This document shows positions 23,802-31,918 of a DNA stretch of 35,440 nt, in pieces; the first letter of the stretch is position 1; each line of letters starts with the position of its first letter. Under the pieces are notes generated by a model that saw nothing but the letters and a program-made list of their open reading frames with translations, did not search any database and was not told where the DNA came from. The stretch is taken from positions 1-35,440 of the forward strand of contig JAKZTB010000180.1 in the NCBI GenBank assembly GCA_047517345.1, in the 5' to 3' direction. A program made the position numbers and the translations under genes. Source of the DNA: GCA-2717185 sp047517345 (lineage in GTDB: Bacteria; Pseudomonadota; Alphaproteobacteria; UBA8366; GCA-2717185).

Positions 23802-24827
23802 ATGGGTTACAAGGTTGCGGTTGTGGGCGCGACAGGCAATGTCGGGCGCGAGATTTTGACCACTTTGGACGAACGGCGCTTTCCGATCGACCGGATCACC
23901 GCGCTGGCGTCCGAAAATTCGGTCGGCCGGGTCGTGTCCTTCGGCGAAAACAAGGAATTGGACGTTCAAAACCTCGCTTCGTTCGACTTTGCGGAGACCG
24001 ATATCGTCCTTTCGTCGGCCGGCGCGAAAGTGTCGGCCGAATTCGCACCACGCGCGACGAAAAAAGGCGCCGTCGTCATCGACAACACGTCGCATTTCCG
24101 GATGGATCCGGACATCCCGCTGGTCGTGCCGGAAGTGAACGGCAATGCGATCGGCCAGTACGGCCGCCGCAACATCATCGCCAATCCGAACTGCTCCACC
24201 ATCCAGATGGTCGTCGCGCTGAAGCCGTTGCACGATCTGGCCGGGCTTCGCCGGGTCGTCGTCAGCACCTACCAGTCCGTCTCCGGTGCCGGGCGTTCCG
24301 GCATGGACGAATTGTTCAACCAGACCCGCGCGGTGTTCGTGAACGATCCGCTGGACCGCCAGGAATTCACCAAACAGATCGCCTTCAACGCCATTCCTCA
24401 CATCGACGTCTTCATGGATGACGGTTCGACCAAGGAGGAGTGGAAGATGGTCGCCGAGACGAAGAAAATTCTCGACCCGAAGATCAAAGTTTCGGCGACC
24501 TGCGTGCGCGTGCCGGTATTCATTGGCCATGCCGAGTCGGTCAATATGACGTTCGGTCGCCCGGTCAGCGCGGATGAGGCGCGCGACGCCCTATCCGCCG
24601 CACCGGGTGTCGTGGTGGTCGACCATCGCGCCGACGAGGGTTACGTGACACCGGTCGAATGTGTCGGCGAGGACGCGGTCTATGTCAGCCGCATCCGCGA
24701 GGATATCAGCGAAGAGTACGCGCTCAACATGTGGGTCGTTTCCGACAATCTGCGCAAAGGGGCGGCCTTGAATGCGGTACAGATCGCCGAAGCGCTGGTC
24801 GCGGGTTATCTCGACAAGGCCGCGTAA
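23802..24827 (+). CDS. asd: aspartate-semialdehyde dehydrogenase
   Basis: Asd reduces aspartyl phosphate to aspartate semialdehyde, the branch point to lysine/diaminopimelate, threonine and methionine. The 341-residue protein has an NADP-binding VVGATGNVGREIL at the N-terminus, the catalytic Cys131 in NPNCST and His243 in FIGHAESV. Length and motifs are normal. ATG 23802 (MGYKVAVVGA) was chosen over the upstream open frame beginning at 23754. It follows a strong terminator, so it probably has its own promoter. Confidence 0.96.
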   Translation: MGYKVAVVGATGNVGREILTTLDERRFPIDRITALASENSVGRVVSFGENKELDVQNLASFDFAETDIVLSSAGAKVSAEFAPRATKKGAVVIDNTSHFRMDPDIPLVVPEVNGNAIGQYGRRNIIANPNCSTIQMVVALKPLHDLAGLRRVVVSTYQSVSGAGRSGMDELFNQTRAVFVNDPLDRQEFTKQIAFNAIPHIDVFMDDGSTKEEWKMVAETKKILDPKIKVSATCVRVPVFIGHAESVNMTFGRPVSADEARDALSAAPGVVVVDHRADEGYVTPVECVGEDAVYVSRIREDISEEYALNMWVVSDNLRKGAALNAVQIAEALVAGYLDKAA

Positions 24828-24830
24828 CCC

Positions 24831-24857
24831 GATTCCAACACGCGCCGATCTGCTCTA
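24831..24857 (-). repeat. half copy of the AGAGCA palindromic repeat
   Basis: Read on the minus strand this begins TAGAGCAGATCGG and continues, after six differing bases, with TTGGAATC. The same two blocks at the same spacing occur in the 27099 copy. Only one arm is present, so it looks like a deleted or decayed repeat between asd and the TPR gene. Confidence 0.5.
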
Positions 24858-24868
24858 GTCTCGCGCGC

Positions 24869-26248
24869 ATGAGCGACGAACAGGACAGCGCACCGCCGCG
24901 CAGGGTGGACCGCGAGACCGCATTCCGCATGGCCGTGCAACGTCAGCAGGCCGGCAGCAATGCTGAAGCGGTTCGGATCTATCAGCGGATACTCGCGGCC
25001 GATACGAATTTCGCGCCGGCATGGGTCAATATCGGTGTCGCCCTGCGCGGTTTGGGGCGGATCGATGCCGGTGTCGCCTGCCTGCAGCGTGGCGTGGCGA
25101 TGAAGCCCGACGATGCGGGCGCGCGCTCCAATCTCGGCAATGCGTTGCGCGCGGCCGGACGGCTCGAGGAAGCGCGCGACAGCCACCTTGCCGCGATCGA
25201 GAAAGACCCGTCAGCCGGGTCGTTCGTCTACAATCTTGGCCTCGTGCTGCGCGATCTGGGCGATCTCGACGGTGCGATCGAGCGCTTCGATGGCGCCGAA
25301 GCGTTGGGTTACGCGCCGGCGGATCTGAAGTGGGACCGCGCCCTGGCGCTGTTGCTGCGCGGCGATATGCAGCGGGGGTTCGAGGAGTACGATTGGCGCT
25401 GGCAAATTCCCGACGCCAAACCGCGCGAATTGAAGGGGCCCGCTTGGGACGGCGGGGACCTGACCGGAAAGACGCTCCTCGTCTACGCCGAACAGGGTTT
25501 CGGCGATACGATTCAATTCGTCCGTTATCTGCCGCTGTTGACCGGCCGCGCCGACGAAATCGTGTTCGAGTGCCAGGAGCCGTTGGTGCGGATGTTCCGG
25601 GCCAGCCCGGCATGCCGGGACGTCACCATCGTGACCCGGGATGTCAATCCGCTTCCCGACTACGACGCGCAAGTCGCGCTTTTGTCGTTGCCGCACCTCA
25701 CCGGGACGGATTTGGTTTCTGCCGAGACCGCCTATCTGTCGGCGCCGGAAGACAGGCCGCGCATTGCAAATCGGAGCGAGGGGGTCCATGTCGGCCTCGT
25801 ATGGGCCGGTAAACCGAGCCATCGGAACGACCGCAACCGGTCGCTTCCGCTGTCCGATCTGGCGCCCTTGTTTGAAGTTCCTGGCGCGCATTTCTACAGT
25901 TTGCAGCTGGGCGACCCGGCGGACACGATCGCACCGCTCGGCTGTTCGGCGCTGATCGCCGATTTGCGGCCGGGAATCCGCGACTTCGCCGACAGCGCCG
26001 CATTGATCGGATCGCTCGACCTCGTCATCAGCGCGGATACCGCCCCGGCGCACCTAGCCGGCGCGCTCGGCTGCCCGGTGTGGACATTGCTGCCTTTCGC
26101 ACCCGACTGGCGCTGGCGAATCAATTGCGATGACTCGCCCTGGTACCCCAGCATGCGATTGTTCCGCCAGTCGCGACCGCGCCATTGGGACGATGTCGTC
26201 GAACGGCTGCGCCATGCGCTGGAAAGCCGCGTCGCAGACATTCGGTAG
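24869..26248 (+). CDS. TPR-repeat protein with GT9-like glycosyltransferase domain
   Basis: The 459-residue protein has about four tetratricopeptide repeats over residues 15-165 (NAEAVRIYQRILAADTNFAPAW, then GLGRIDAGVACLQRG, GRLEEARDSHLAAI and DLDGAIERFDGAE). A C-terminal domain of about 250 residues with LVYAEQGFGDTIQFVRYLP and LVISADTAPAHLAGALG resembles heptosyltransferase/GT9-like folds. Such TPR-glycosyltransferases are common in alphaproteobacteria, but their acceptors are mostly unknown. No signal peptide or membrane segment was seen. ATG 24869 starts MSDEQDSAPP; the longer frame lies inside asd. Its stop is TAG, 7 bases from the convergent pdxY stop. Confidence 0.85.
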   Translation: MSDEQDSAPPRRVDRETAFRMAVQRQQAGSNAEAVRIYQRILAADTNFAPAWVNIGVALRGLGRIDAGVACLQRGVAMKPDDAGARSNLGNALRAAGRLEEARDSHLAAIEKDPSAGSFVYNLGLVLRDLGDLDGAIERFDGAEALGYAPADLKWDRALALLLRGDMQRGFEEYDWRWQIPDAKPRELKGPAWDGGDLTGKTLLVYAEQGFGDTIQFVRYLPLLTGRADEIVFECQEPLVRMFRASPACRDVTIVTRDVNPLPDYDAQVALLSLPHLTGTDLVSAETAYLSAPEDRPRIANRSEGVHVGLVWAGKPSHRNDRNRSLPLSDLAPLFEVPGAHFYSLQLGDPADTIAPLGCSALIADLRPGIRDFADSAALIGSLDLVISADTAPAHLAGALGCPVWTLLPFAPDWRWRINCDDSPWYPSMRLFRQSRPRHWDDVVERLRHALESRVADIR

Positions 26249-26255
26249 AGCTGAA

Positions 26256-27089
26256 CTACGAAAGTCTCTCGGCAGGACGGGGCGATAGATCGTCGAGGGC
26301 GGGCAATGCCGCGATCAGGTCGAGGTCCTTGGATTGCGCGTCTGCCGTCGCGCGCAGGATTTCATGGACGCCGGAAACGGCATGACCCAACGCGCCCGGC
26401 GCATCCCGCAGCGTCAGGAAAAATCCGGTAAAAAGGGCGGCAAACGCGTCGCCGGCGCCGTATGCGGGCGCGTCGATCCTCGGCGCCATGCAGCGCCAGC
26501 ATCCGTCCGCGTTCGCGACAATTGCGCCGATATCGCCGCCCTGCCGGACGCCCGTAATAACGACCGTCGCCGGACCCTTCCGCAGTAGTGCCTTGGCGGC
26601 CCGCGTCGCATCGTCCGCTGTCGAGACCGCGATCCCGGCAAGGTAGGAGGCTTCGAACAGGTTCGGCAGTATCATATCGGCGGCGGGCAATGCGCTGTTG
26701 CGAAAGAACGCCGGGATACCGTCCGCGACATAGAATTCGCCTTGATCGCCCATTACCGGATCGCAGCACCAGAGTGCGTCCGCATTGCTTTGCCGCGCCT
26801 TTTCCGCGGCGGCGCGCACGACGGGGCCGGTCTCTGCGGACCCGAGATAGCCGGACAGAACCGCTTCGCAACCCGCCAGCAGAATTTGCGCTTGAAGGCC
26901 GTCGATCAGCGTTTCGACCTCGGCTGCGGGCCGGACGCCGCCGGTATGGAATCCGTGCGCCGGGTGGTTCGAAAAAACGACGGTGTCGACTGGCCAGACC
27001 GTGCGGCCAAGGCGTTGCAGAATGGGCGTCGCCACGGCGTTGCCGACGTAACCGCTGGTCACGCGCGATTGAATGGACAAAATCGCCAT
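26256..27089 (-). CDS. pdxY: pyridoxal kinase
   Basis: This PfkB-fold kinase phosphorylates pyridoxal (and possibly pyridoxine) with ATP in B6 salvage. The 277-residue protein shows LSIQSRVTSGYVGNAVA at the start, the pyridoxal-kinase FSNHPAHGFHTG substrate segment, CDPVMGDQGEFYV and the anion-hole/catalytic GAGDAFAALF. The usual residue in GTGD is Ala here, a mild change seen in the wider family. AAAAGG lies just upstream of the ATG at 27089. A palindromic repeat starts only ten bases upstream at 27099, so the promoter must lie within or beyond the repeats. Confidence 0.92.
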   Translation of the reverse strand: MAILSIQSRVTSGYVGNAVATPILQRLGRTVWPVDTVVFSNHPAHGFHTGGVRPAAEVETLIDGLQAQILLAGCEAVLSGYLGSAETGPVVRAAAEKARQSNADALWCCDPVMGDQGEFYVADGIPAFFRNSALPAADMILPNLFEASYLAGIAVSTADDATRAAKALLRKGPATVVITGVRQGGDIGAIVANADGCWRCMAPRIDAPAYGAGDAFAALFTGFFLTLRDAPGALGHAVSGVHEILRATADAQSKDLDLIAALPALDDLSPRPAERLS

Positions 27090-27098
27090 GCCTTTTCA

Positions 27099-27161
27099 TA
27101 GAGCAGATCGGGGTTGGTTGGAATCACCTTCGGTGATCCAACAACCGCGTGAATCTGCTCT
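27099..27161 (+). repeat. palindromic AGAGCA repeat upstream of pdxY
   Basis: It begins TAGAGCAGATC and ends GAATCTGCTCT, with a central hairpin GATCACC-type stem (GGAATCACC, TTC, GGTGATCC) and flanking GTTGG/CCAAC pairs. It shows the same outline as the 12107 and 35137 copies with different arm sequence. Confidence 0.75.
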
Positions 27162-27175
27162 TCAACTATTGAAGG

Positions 27176-27238
27176 TAGAGCGGATTCACAATTTCGTTCG
27201 AACCCATGAAATGGGTTCGAACGAAATTGATCTGCTCC
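27176..27238 (+). repeat. palindromic AGAGCG repeat with perfect 18-bp stem
   Basis: It starts TAGAGCGGATTCAC and ends TGATCTGCTCC. Inside, AATTTCGTTCGAACCCAT (27190-27207) pairs perfectly with 27211-27228 around a GAA loop. It lies 14 bases from the previous copy, so two repeats stand in tandem here, with unlike arms. Confidence 0.8.
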
Positions 27239-27263
27239 AGGCCGCAAGAATTGTGCGATCCAC

Positions 27264-27309
27264 AAAAAAAGGCGCCGGAAGCGTCTGCGGTGCAGACGTC
27301 TCCGACGCC
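27264..27309 (-). terminator. strong minus-strand intrinsic terminator
   Basis: On the minus strand a two-part stem (GGCGTCGGA with TCCGGCGCC, and CGTCTGC with GCAGACG around a short loop) is followed directly by seven T (27270-27264). One G-T wobble and a small bulge are present. It does not follow any recognised gene, so it implies a minus-strand transcript reaching here from upstream (higher coordinates). Confidence 0.7.
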
Positions 27310-27815
27310 CTTGGAGCCATCGCTCCGGGCTCGCCATGCGTGGCGCTTCCCGGCGTGCTCCGACGGCGGATTTTCCTGGCAGAATCCCGCCACCGGATTA
27401 CGCCCATGGCCTCCCCGAGGCGAAGCCATGTCGATGCGGAGAAAGATCTCTCGCTGGCCGGATCGGCCGAGCGAGTTATCTGCGGGTCACTGGATCGTTG
27501 CCGAGCCGACCGGCGTCTCCGGACCAGACGCCGAATCGTCTCCCAAAGGCGTCCGAGGACACCGAAGGAACAAACCCTCCGCAAAGGGCATTGGCAGGAC
27601 GCAACGCGGCGTTACTTGGCCGAGCGGGAGCAAAAGCCCCCGACGGCGTTGGTACGGTCGGCCGTCGGGAAACGGCTTTCTCGCCCCGAACGCAATCGGC
27701 GCTGCATCCTTCAGTTTGTATCGGTTCCCGCGCGATGCGCCGGGCGCCGCGACGATTCGGGAAAATCACAGGGAGCCATTTCCCCTCGCGGCGGCGTCCA
27801 TACGGCGTCGTTCGG

Positions 27816-27848
27816 CTCAATTGAACCAACTACTCAATTGAACCAACT
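27816..27848. repeat. tandem 16-bp direct repeat, possible operator
   Basis: CTCAATTGAACCAACT occurs at 27816-27831 and again at 27833-27848, a 17-base period. Each copy contains the palindrome TTCAATTGAA-like core (TCAATTGAA). Two tandem sites at fixed spacing suggest protein binding, and the position is about 550 bases upstream of the minus-strand terminator. Confidence 0.6.
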
Positions 27849-28144
27849 GAATGACACGCGTTCCCCCTTGCAAACCGAAACTCACCAGCAATACGCATAC
27901 TCCGCAGGCGGTGTCCGGGCCGAAAACGGCGCCGTCCGCCGCCAGAGCCGAACGAACCCAGCACTTCGCTTGATCCGTTCCCGAAACCTTTGCCGACTAC
28001 CGCCTAAACGTGTCCCCCGTTACCGTGAGGCCCGTTTCAGGTGGGACTCGATGCTTTTGTTTCGACGCAAACGCGAGCCGGCGCTGATGTTCGGGATAAC
28101 CGGATCGCAAGTCCACAAGGATTGCGCCGGATGCCCAAAAAACT

Positions 28145-28204
28145 TGTGCATAAACCTTTTGACGCCACACAAGGATCGCACCGTTTTCCACAAAATTATC
28201 CACA
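28145..28204. promoter_or_regulatory. cluster of DnaA-box-like sites upstream of sdhC
   Basis: TTATCCACA (28196-28204, plus) and TTATGCACA (28153-28145, minus) both match the DnaA consensus TTATNCACA exactly. TTTTCCACA (28184-28192) differs at one base. The spacer is moderately A/T-rich (GTTGTTTTGCAACAGC follows). Three sites in 60 bases of a non-coding region could titrate DnaA, regulate sdh, or belong to an origin; none of the usual alphaproteobacterial oriC neighbour genes is present. Confidence 0.45.
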
Positions 28205-28434
28205 GCGGGCATTTTGATGTTGTTTTGCAACAGCTTGGAAAAACGCTCGAGGGATCAGTTTTCGACCAGAGCGCAAAAGGAGTCGAAAGGCTTGAAGATG
28301 GCCGGTCTTCGCGTTTGCGATGTTATCTTCGTTGGACGTAGGGGCTTTTTAGTGCAACCTAAGTCGAAAGCTATGATACTATTTCCCGAATCGGAGCAAT
28401 CCGGCAATTCGGGGTCGTTTAGAGGGGGGTGGCT

Positions 28435-28830
28435 ATGACCAACGGCGACAGACCGCTATCGCCGCATCTGGAAATTTACGCTTGGCAATGGACAATGGCG
28501 CTGTCGATTCTGCATCGCGCGTCCGGCGTCGGGCTGGCCATCGGCACATTGATCATGGTCTGGTGGCTCTTGGCGCTCGCCGACGGCGCCGCGGCTTTCT
28601 CATTGGTGCAGAGCGTTATCGGCCACTGGATTGGAATGTTGTGCCTGTGGGGTTGGACCTGGGCGCTGTTCTATCACCTGTGCAACGGGATTCGGCATCT
28701 GGCCTGGGATACGGGCCGGGGTTTCGATCTCGATACCGCCCGGAATACTGGATATCTGGTCTTCGCGGCGTCGGTCGTGCTGGCCGGGCTTTCCTGGATG
28801 CTCGGCATTATCGTTATGGGAGCTGGCTGA
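28435..28830 (+). CDS. sdhC: succinate dehydrogenase cytochrome b556 subunit
   Basis: SdhC is a membrane anchor that helps bind haem b and ubiquinone in complex II. The 131-residue protein has RPLSPHLEIY, SILHRASGVGLAIG (quinone/haem Ser-His-Arg region) and HLCNGIRHLAWDTG with the haem-ligand His. Three transmembrane segments are visible. ATG 28435 has AGAGGGGGG upstream; an in-frame GTG at 28429 would add two residues. It starts sdhCDAB, and its TGA overlaps the sdhD ATG. Confidence 0.95.
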   Translation: MTNGDRPLSPHLEIYAWQWTMALSILHRASGVGLAIGTLIMVWWLLALADGAAAFSLVQSVIGHWIGMLCLWGWTWALFYHLCNGIRHLAWDTGRGFDLDTARNTGYLVFAASVVLAGLSWMLGIIVMGAG

Positions 28831-29210
28831 TGAGTCTCAGATCGCCTCTCGGCCGCGTCCGCGGCCTGGGTTCCGCCAAGAGCGGGACCGAACATTTCTG
28901 GATGCAGCGGCTGACCGCGATCGCGCTGATCCCCTTGACGCTCTGGTTTGTCTACTCGTTGATAACGCTTGTCGGCGCGGATCACGCGGCCGCGGCCGTG
29001 TGGCTGCGTGCGCCGACGACCGCGGTGCTGATGCTTCTGCTGATCGTTGCGACCTTCCATCATATGCAGCTCGGCCTGCAGGTGGTCATCGAGGACTATA
29101 TCCATGGCGAAGCGATCAAGATCGCTTCGCTCGTTATCATGAAAGGGGCGAGCCTGTTGCTCGCCGTTGCGGCGGCGTTTGCCGTGCTGAAAGTGGCGTT
29201 TGGGGGGTGA
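28830..29210 (+). CDS. sdhD: succinate dehydrogenase membrane anchor subunit
   Basis: The 126-residue second anchor subunit starts MSLRSPLGRVRGLGSAKSG, then shows three hydrophobic segments. FWMQRLTAIALIPLTLWFV begins the first; ATFHHMQLGLQVVIEDYIHG contains the haem/quinone-site His and Asp-Tyr residues. The ATG at 28830 shares its A with the sdhC TGA (TGATG). The gene ends six bases before sdhA. Length and topology are normal. Confidence 0.94.
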   Translation: MSLRSPLGRVRGLGSAKSGTEHFWMQRLTAIALIPLTLWFVYSLITLVGADHAAAAVWLRAPTTAVLMLLLIVATFHHMQLGLQVVIEDYIHGEAIKIASLVIMKGASLLLAVAAAFAVLKVAFGG

Positions 29211-29216
29211 GGCGCG

Positions 29217-31007
29217 ATGGGTGAAGCATATCCGTTTTTAGATCATACCTATGATGTCGTTGTCGTCGGCGCCGGCGGCGCCGGGTTGCGCGCGACGTTC
29301 GGCCTCGCCGAGCGCGGGCTCAAGACGGCGTGCATCACGAAGGTTTTCCCGACACGCAGCCATACCGTCGCGGCGCAGGGCGGTGTGTCCGCTGCCCTGG
29401 GCAATATGGGAGAAGACAGTTGGCAATGGCATATGTACGACACCGTCAAGGGGTCGGACTGGCTCGGCGACCAGGACGCGATCGAATATATGTGCCGCGA
29501 AGCGGTGCCGGCCATCGTCGAGTTGGAGCATTACGGCGTGCCGTTCAGCCGCACGCCCGAGGGCAAGATCTACCAACGCGCCTTCGGCGGCATGACGACG
29601 CATTTCGGCGAAGGGGCGCAGGCGCAACGGACTTGCGCGGCCGCCGACCGGACCGGCCACGCGATGCTGCACACGCTGTACCAGCAGTCTCTCAAACACG
29701 AGGCCGAGTTCTATATCGAATATTTTGCGCTCGACCTGATCATGGAAGACGGCGAATGCCGCGGCGTCATGGCGTGGAACCTGGATGACGGGACGATTCA
29801 CCGCTTCCGGGCCAAGCAGGTCATCATGGCGACCGGCGGCTGCGGGCGGATCTACTTCTCCGCGACGTCGGCGCACACCTGCACCGGCGACGGCGGCGGC
29901 ATGGTGCTGCGCGCCGGGCTGCCGATGCAGGACATGGAGTTCGTGCAGTTCCATCCGACCGGGATCTACGGCTCGGGCTGCCTGATCACCGAAGGGTCGC
30001 GAGGCGAAGGGGGCTATCTATCGAACAGCGAGGGCGAGCGGTTCATGGAGCGCTATGCCCCGTCGGCGAAGGATCTCGCCAGCCGCGACGTCGTCAGCCG
30101 GTCGATGACGATGGAAATTCGCAAAGGCCGCGGCGTCGGCGAAAAGGGCGATCACATCTTCCTGCATCTCGAGCATCTCGATTCGGCGCTGATCGAGGAA
30201 CGCCTGCCGGGTATCGCGGAAACCGCGCAAATATTCGCCGGCGTCGACGTGACGACGGAACCGATCCCGGTGATTCCGACCTGCCATTACAATATGGGCG
30301 GCATTCCCACGAACTATAGCGGCCAGGCGTTAACGTTGAAGGACGGCAATCCCGACAGTCCGGTCAAGGGCCTGATGGCGGTGGGCGAAGCGGCGTGCGT
30401 TTCGGTGCATGGCGCGAACCGGCTGGGCTCCAACTCGCTGCTCGACCTGGTCGTGTTCGGCCGTGCGGCGGCGAACCATTGCGCCGAGATCGTCGACACG
30501 AACGAACCGCACCGGCCGCTGTCCGCCGACGCCGGCGAATACGCGATGGACCGGTTCGACAAGCTGCGCCATGCCGACGGCGACACCCCGACCGCGGAGC
30601 TGCGCCTGCAGATGCAACTCGTCATGCAGACCAACTGCGCTGTGTTCCGCACCCAGGAAGTCATGGACGAGGGCGTTGTAAAGATGAAGGACGTCACCGA
30701 TGGCGGTTCCAGCATCAGGGTCAGCGACCGGTCGATGGTGTGGAATTCCGATCTTGTGGAGACGCTGGAGTTCGAGAATCTGATCGAACAGGCGGTCCTG
30801 ACCATCACCTCGGCGGCGAACCGCAACGAATCACGTGGCGCACACGCCCGCGACGACGTTCCGGACCGCGACGACGAAAACTGGATGAAGCACACGATCG
30901 CGTGGATCGACGAGGCCTATAACGTCAAGATCGATTTCCGACCGGTCCATATGGAGACACTGACCAACGAGATTCAGACCATCCCGCCCAAGGCGCGGGT
31001 GTACTAA
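29217..31007 (+). CDS. sdhA: succinate dehydrogenase flavoprotein subunit
   Basis: SdhA carries covalent FAD and oxidises succinate to fumarate in the TCA cycle. The 596-residue protein shows VVVGAGGAGLRA (FAD), RSHTVAAQGGVSAALGN with the FAD-linking His region, QRTCAAADRTGHAMLHTLY, HPTGIYGSGCLITEGSRGEGG, CHYNMGGIPTNYSG and HGANRLGSNSLLDLVVFGR. The C-terminus NEIQTIPPKARVY is standard for alphaproteobacteria. Length is normal. Confidence 0.97.
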   Translation: MGEAYPFLDHTYDVVVVGAGGAGLRATFGLAERGLKTACITKVFPTRSHTVAAQGGVSAALGNMGEDSWQWHMYDTVKGSDWLGDQDAIEYMCREAVPAIVELEHYGVPFSRTPEGKIYQRAFGGMTTHFGEGAQAQRTCAAADRTGHAMLHTLYQQSLKHEAEFYIEYFALDLIMEDGECRGVMAWNLDDGTIHRFRAKQVIMATGGCGRIYFSATSAHTCTGDGGGMVLRAGLPMQDMEFVQFHPTGIYGSGCLITEGSRGEGGYLSNSEGERFMERYAPSAKDLASRDVVSRSMTMEIRKGRGVGEKGDHIFLHLEHLDSALIEERLPGIAETAQIFAGVDVTTEPIPVIPTCHYNMGGIPTNYSGQALTLKDGNPDSPVKGLMAVGEAACVSVHGANRLGSNSLLDLVVFGRAAANHCAEIVDTNEPHRPLSADAGEYAMDRFDKLRHADGDTPTAELRLQMQLVMQTNCAVFRTQEVMDEGVVKMKDVTDGGSSIRVSDRSMVWNSDLVETLEFENLIEQAVLTITSAANRNESRGAHARDDVPDRDDENWMKHTIAWIDEAYNVKIDFRPVHMETLTNEIQTIPPKARVY

Positions 31008-31059
31008 GTGGATTTCGCACCGATAGTGGGTCACGGCAGAGGAATAAGAAGGGGCAACC

Positions 31060-31839
31060 ATGGTTGAATTCGTTCTCCCTAAAAATTCGCGCGTCGGCAC
31101 GGGCAAGACCTGGCCCGCGCCCGAAAGCGCCAGCAATACCAAGACCGTCAAGATCTACCGGTGGAACCCGGACGATGGGGAAAACCCGAAGGTCGATACC
31201 TATACCCTCGATCTCGACGATTGCGGTCCGATGGTTCTCGACGCGCTGATCAAGATCAAGAACGAAGTCGATCAGACTTTGACCTTCCGGCGGTCCTGCC
31301 GGGAAGGGATTTGCGGGTCCTGCGCGATGAACATCGACGGCACCAACACGCTGGCCTGCACCAAATTCATCAGCGACACCAAGGGCGATTTGAAGATTTA
31401 TCCGCTGCCGCACATGTCGGTGGTCAAGGATCTGGTGCCGGACCTCAACAACGCCTACGCGCAGCTCGCCTCGATCGAGCCGTGGATGAAGACCGAGTCG
31501 CCGCCGCCGGACCGCGAACGGCTGCAATCGCAGGACGAGCGCCGCAAGCTGGACGGATTGTACGAGTGCATCCTCTGCTTCTCCTGCGCGACCAGCTGTC
31601 CCAGCTATTGGTGGAACGAAGACCGCTATCTTGGCCCGGCGGTCCTGTTGCAGGCCTATCGCTGGATCGTCGACAGCCGCGACGAGCATGCCGGCGAGCG
31701 CCTCGACGCGCTCGAGGATCCGTTCCGGCTCTATCGATGCCACACCATCATGAACTGCTCGAAGACCTGCCCGAAGGGCCTCAACCCGGCCCAGGCGATC
31801 GCCGAGATCAAGAAACTACTGGTCGAGCGACAATACTAA
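31060..31839 (+). CDS. sdhB: succinate dehydrogenase iron-sulfur subunit
   Basis: SdhB relays electrons from FAD to ubiquinone through three clusters. The 259-residue protein has the 2Fe-2S ligands in CREGICGSCAMNIDG and TLACTKF, the 4Fe-4S ligands in CILCFSCATSCPSYWW, and the 3Fe-4S region CHTIMNCSKTCPKGLNP. All are intact. It is the last gene of the operon and is followed by an intrinsic terminator at 31871. Confidence 0.97.
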   Translation: MVEFVLPKNSRVGTGKTWPAPESASNTKTVKIYRWNPDDGENPKVDTYTLDLDDCGPMVLDALIKIKNEVDQTLTFRRSCREGICGSCAMNIDGTNTLACTKFISDTKGDLKIYPLPHMSVVKDLVPDLNNAYAQLASIEPWMKTESPPPDRERLQSQDERRKLDGLYECILCFSCATSCPSYWWNEDRYLGPAVLLQAYRWIVDSRDEHAGERLDALEDPFRLYRCHTIMNCSKTCPKGLNPAQAIAEIKKLLVERQY

Positions 31840-31870
31840 AGCGGCCGAAAAATCGTCCGACGGACGAAAT

Positions 31871-31895
31871 GGGGTCGCATCCGCGGCCCCTTTTT
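31871..31895 (+). terminator. intrinsic terminator of sdhCDAB
   Basis: GGGGTCGC (31871-31878) pairs with GCGGCCCC (31883-31890), with one G-U wobble, around ATCC, and is followed by TTTTT. A second short palindrome, TCGTCC-GAC-GGACGA, lies just upstream at 31853-31867. Confidence 0.85.
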
Positions 31896-31918
31896 CGTGA
31901 CACCAGAAGGAAACGACC

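Larger units (their letters stand above)
27239..28434. other. 1.2-kb gene-poor intergenic region between pdxY and sdhC
   Basis: No convincing protein gene was found in this stretch. Open frames exist on both strands (for example 27073-28341 plus and 27476-27829 minus), but their products are Arg/Pro/Ser-rich, show no motifs and have no ribosome sites. Structured features are a minus-strand terminator (27264-27309), a tandem 16-bp repeat (27816-27848) and DnaA-box-like sites (28145-28204). A possible sdhC promoter is TTAGTG (28349-28354), 17 bases, TATGAT (28372-28377). A 46-codon frame at 28298-28438 has AAAGG upstream but overlaps that promoter and the sdhC start. I saw no signature of RNase P RNA, tmRNA or 6S RNA. 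Confidence 0.6.

Noticed and set aside
26246..26258. TAGAGC at the TPR-gene stop as another repeat copy
   Set aside because: Only six bases match the repeat end and no palindromic arm follows; the match is easily chance, although it again starts at a TAG stop.
27264..27848. RNase P RNA, tmRNA or 6S RNA in the gene-poor region
   Set aside because: Signature elements (GAGGAAAGTCC, the ANDNYA-type tag coding segment, the 6S bubble) were not seen on either strand.
27073..28341. 422-codon plus-strand frame across the pdxY-sdhC gap
   Set aside because: The product is Arg/Ser/Pro-rich with no recognisable domain. It starts inside pdxY antisense, runs through two palindromic repeats and the DnaA-box cluster, and lacks a ribosome site.
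28298..28438. 46-codon frame just upstream of sdhC with AAAGG spacing
   Set aside because: It overlaps the sdhC start and the only candidate sdhC promoter, and its sequence shows no motif. Kept only as a possibility.
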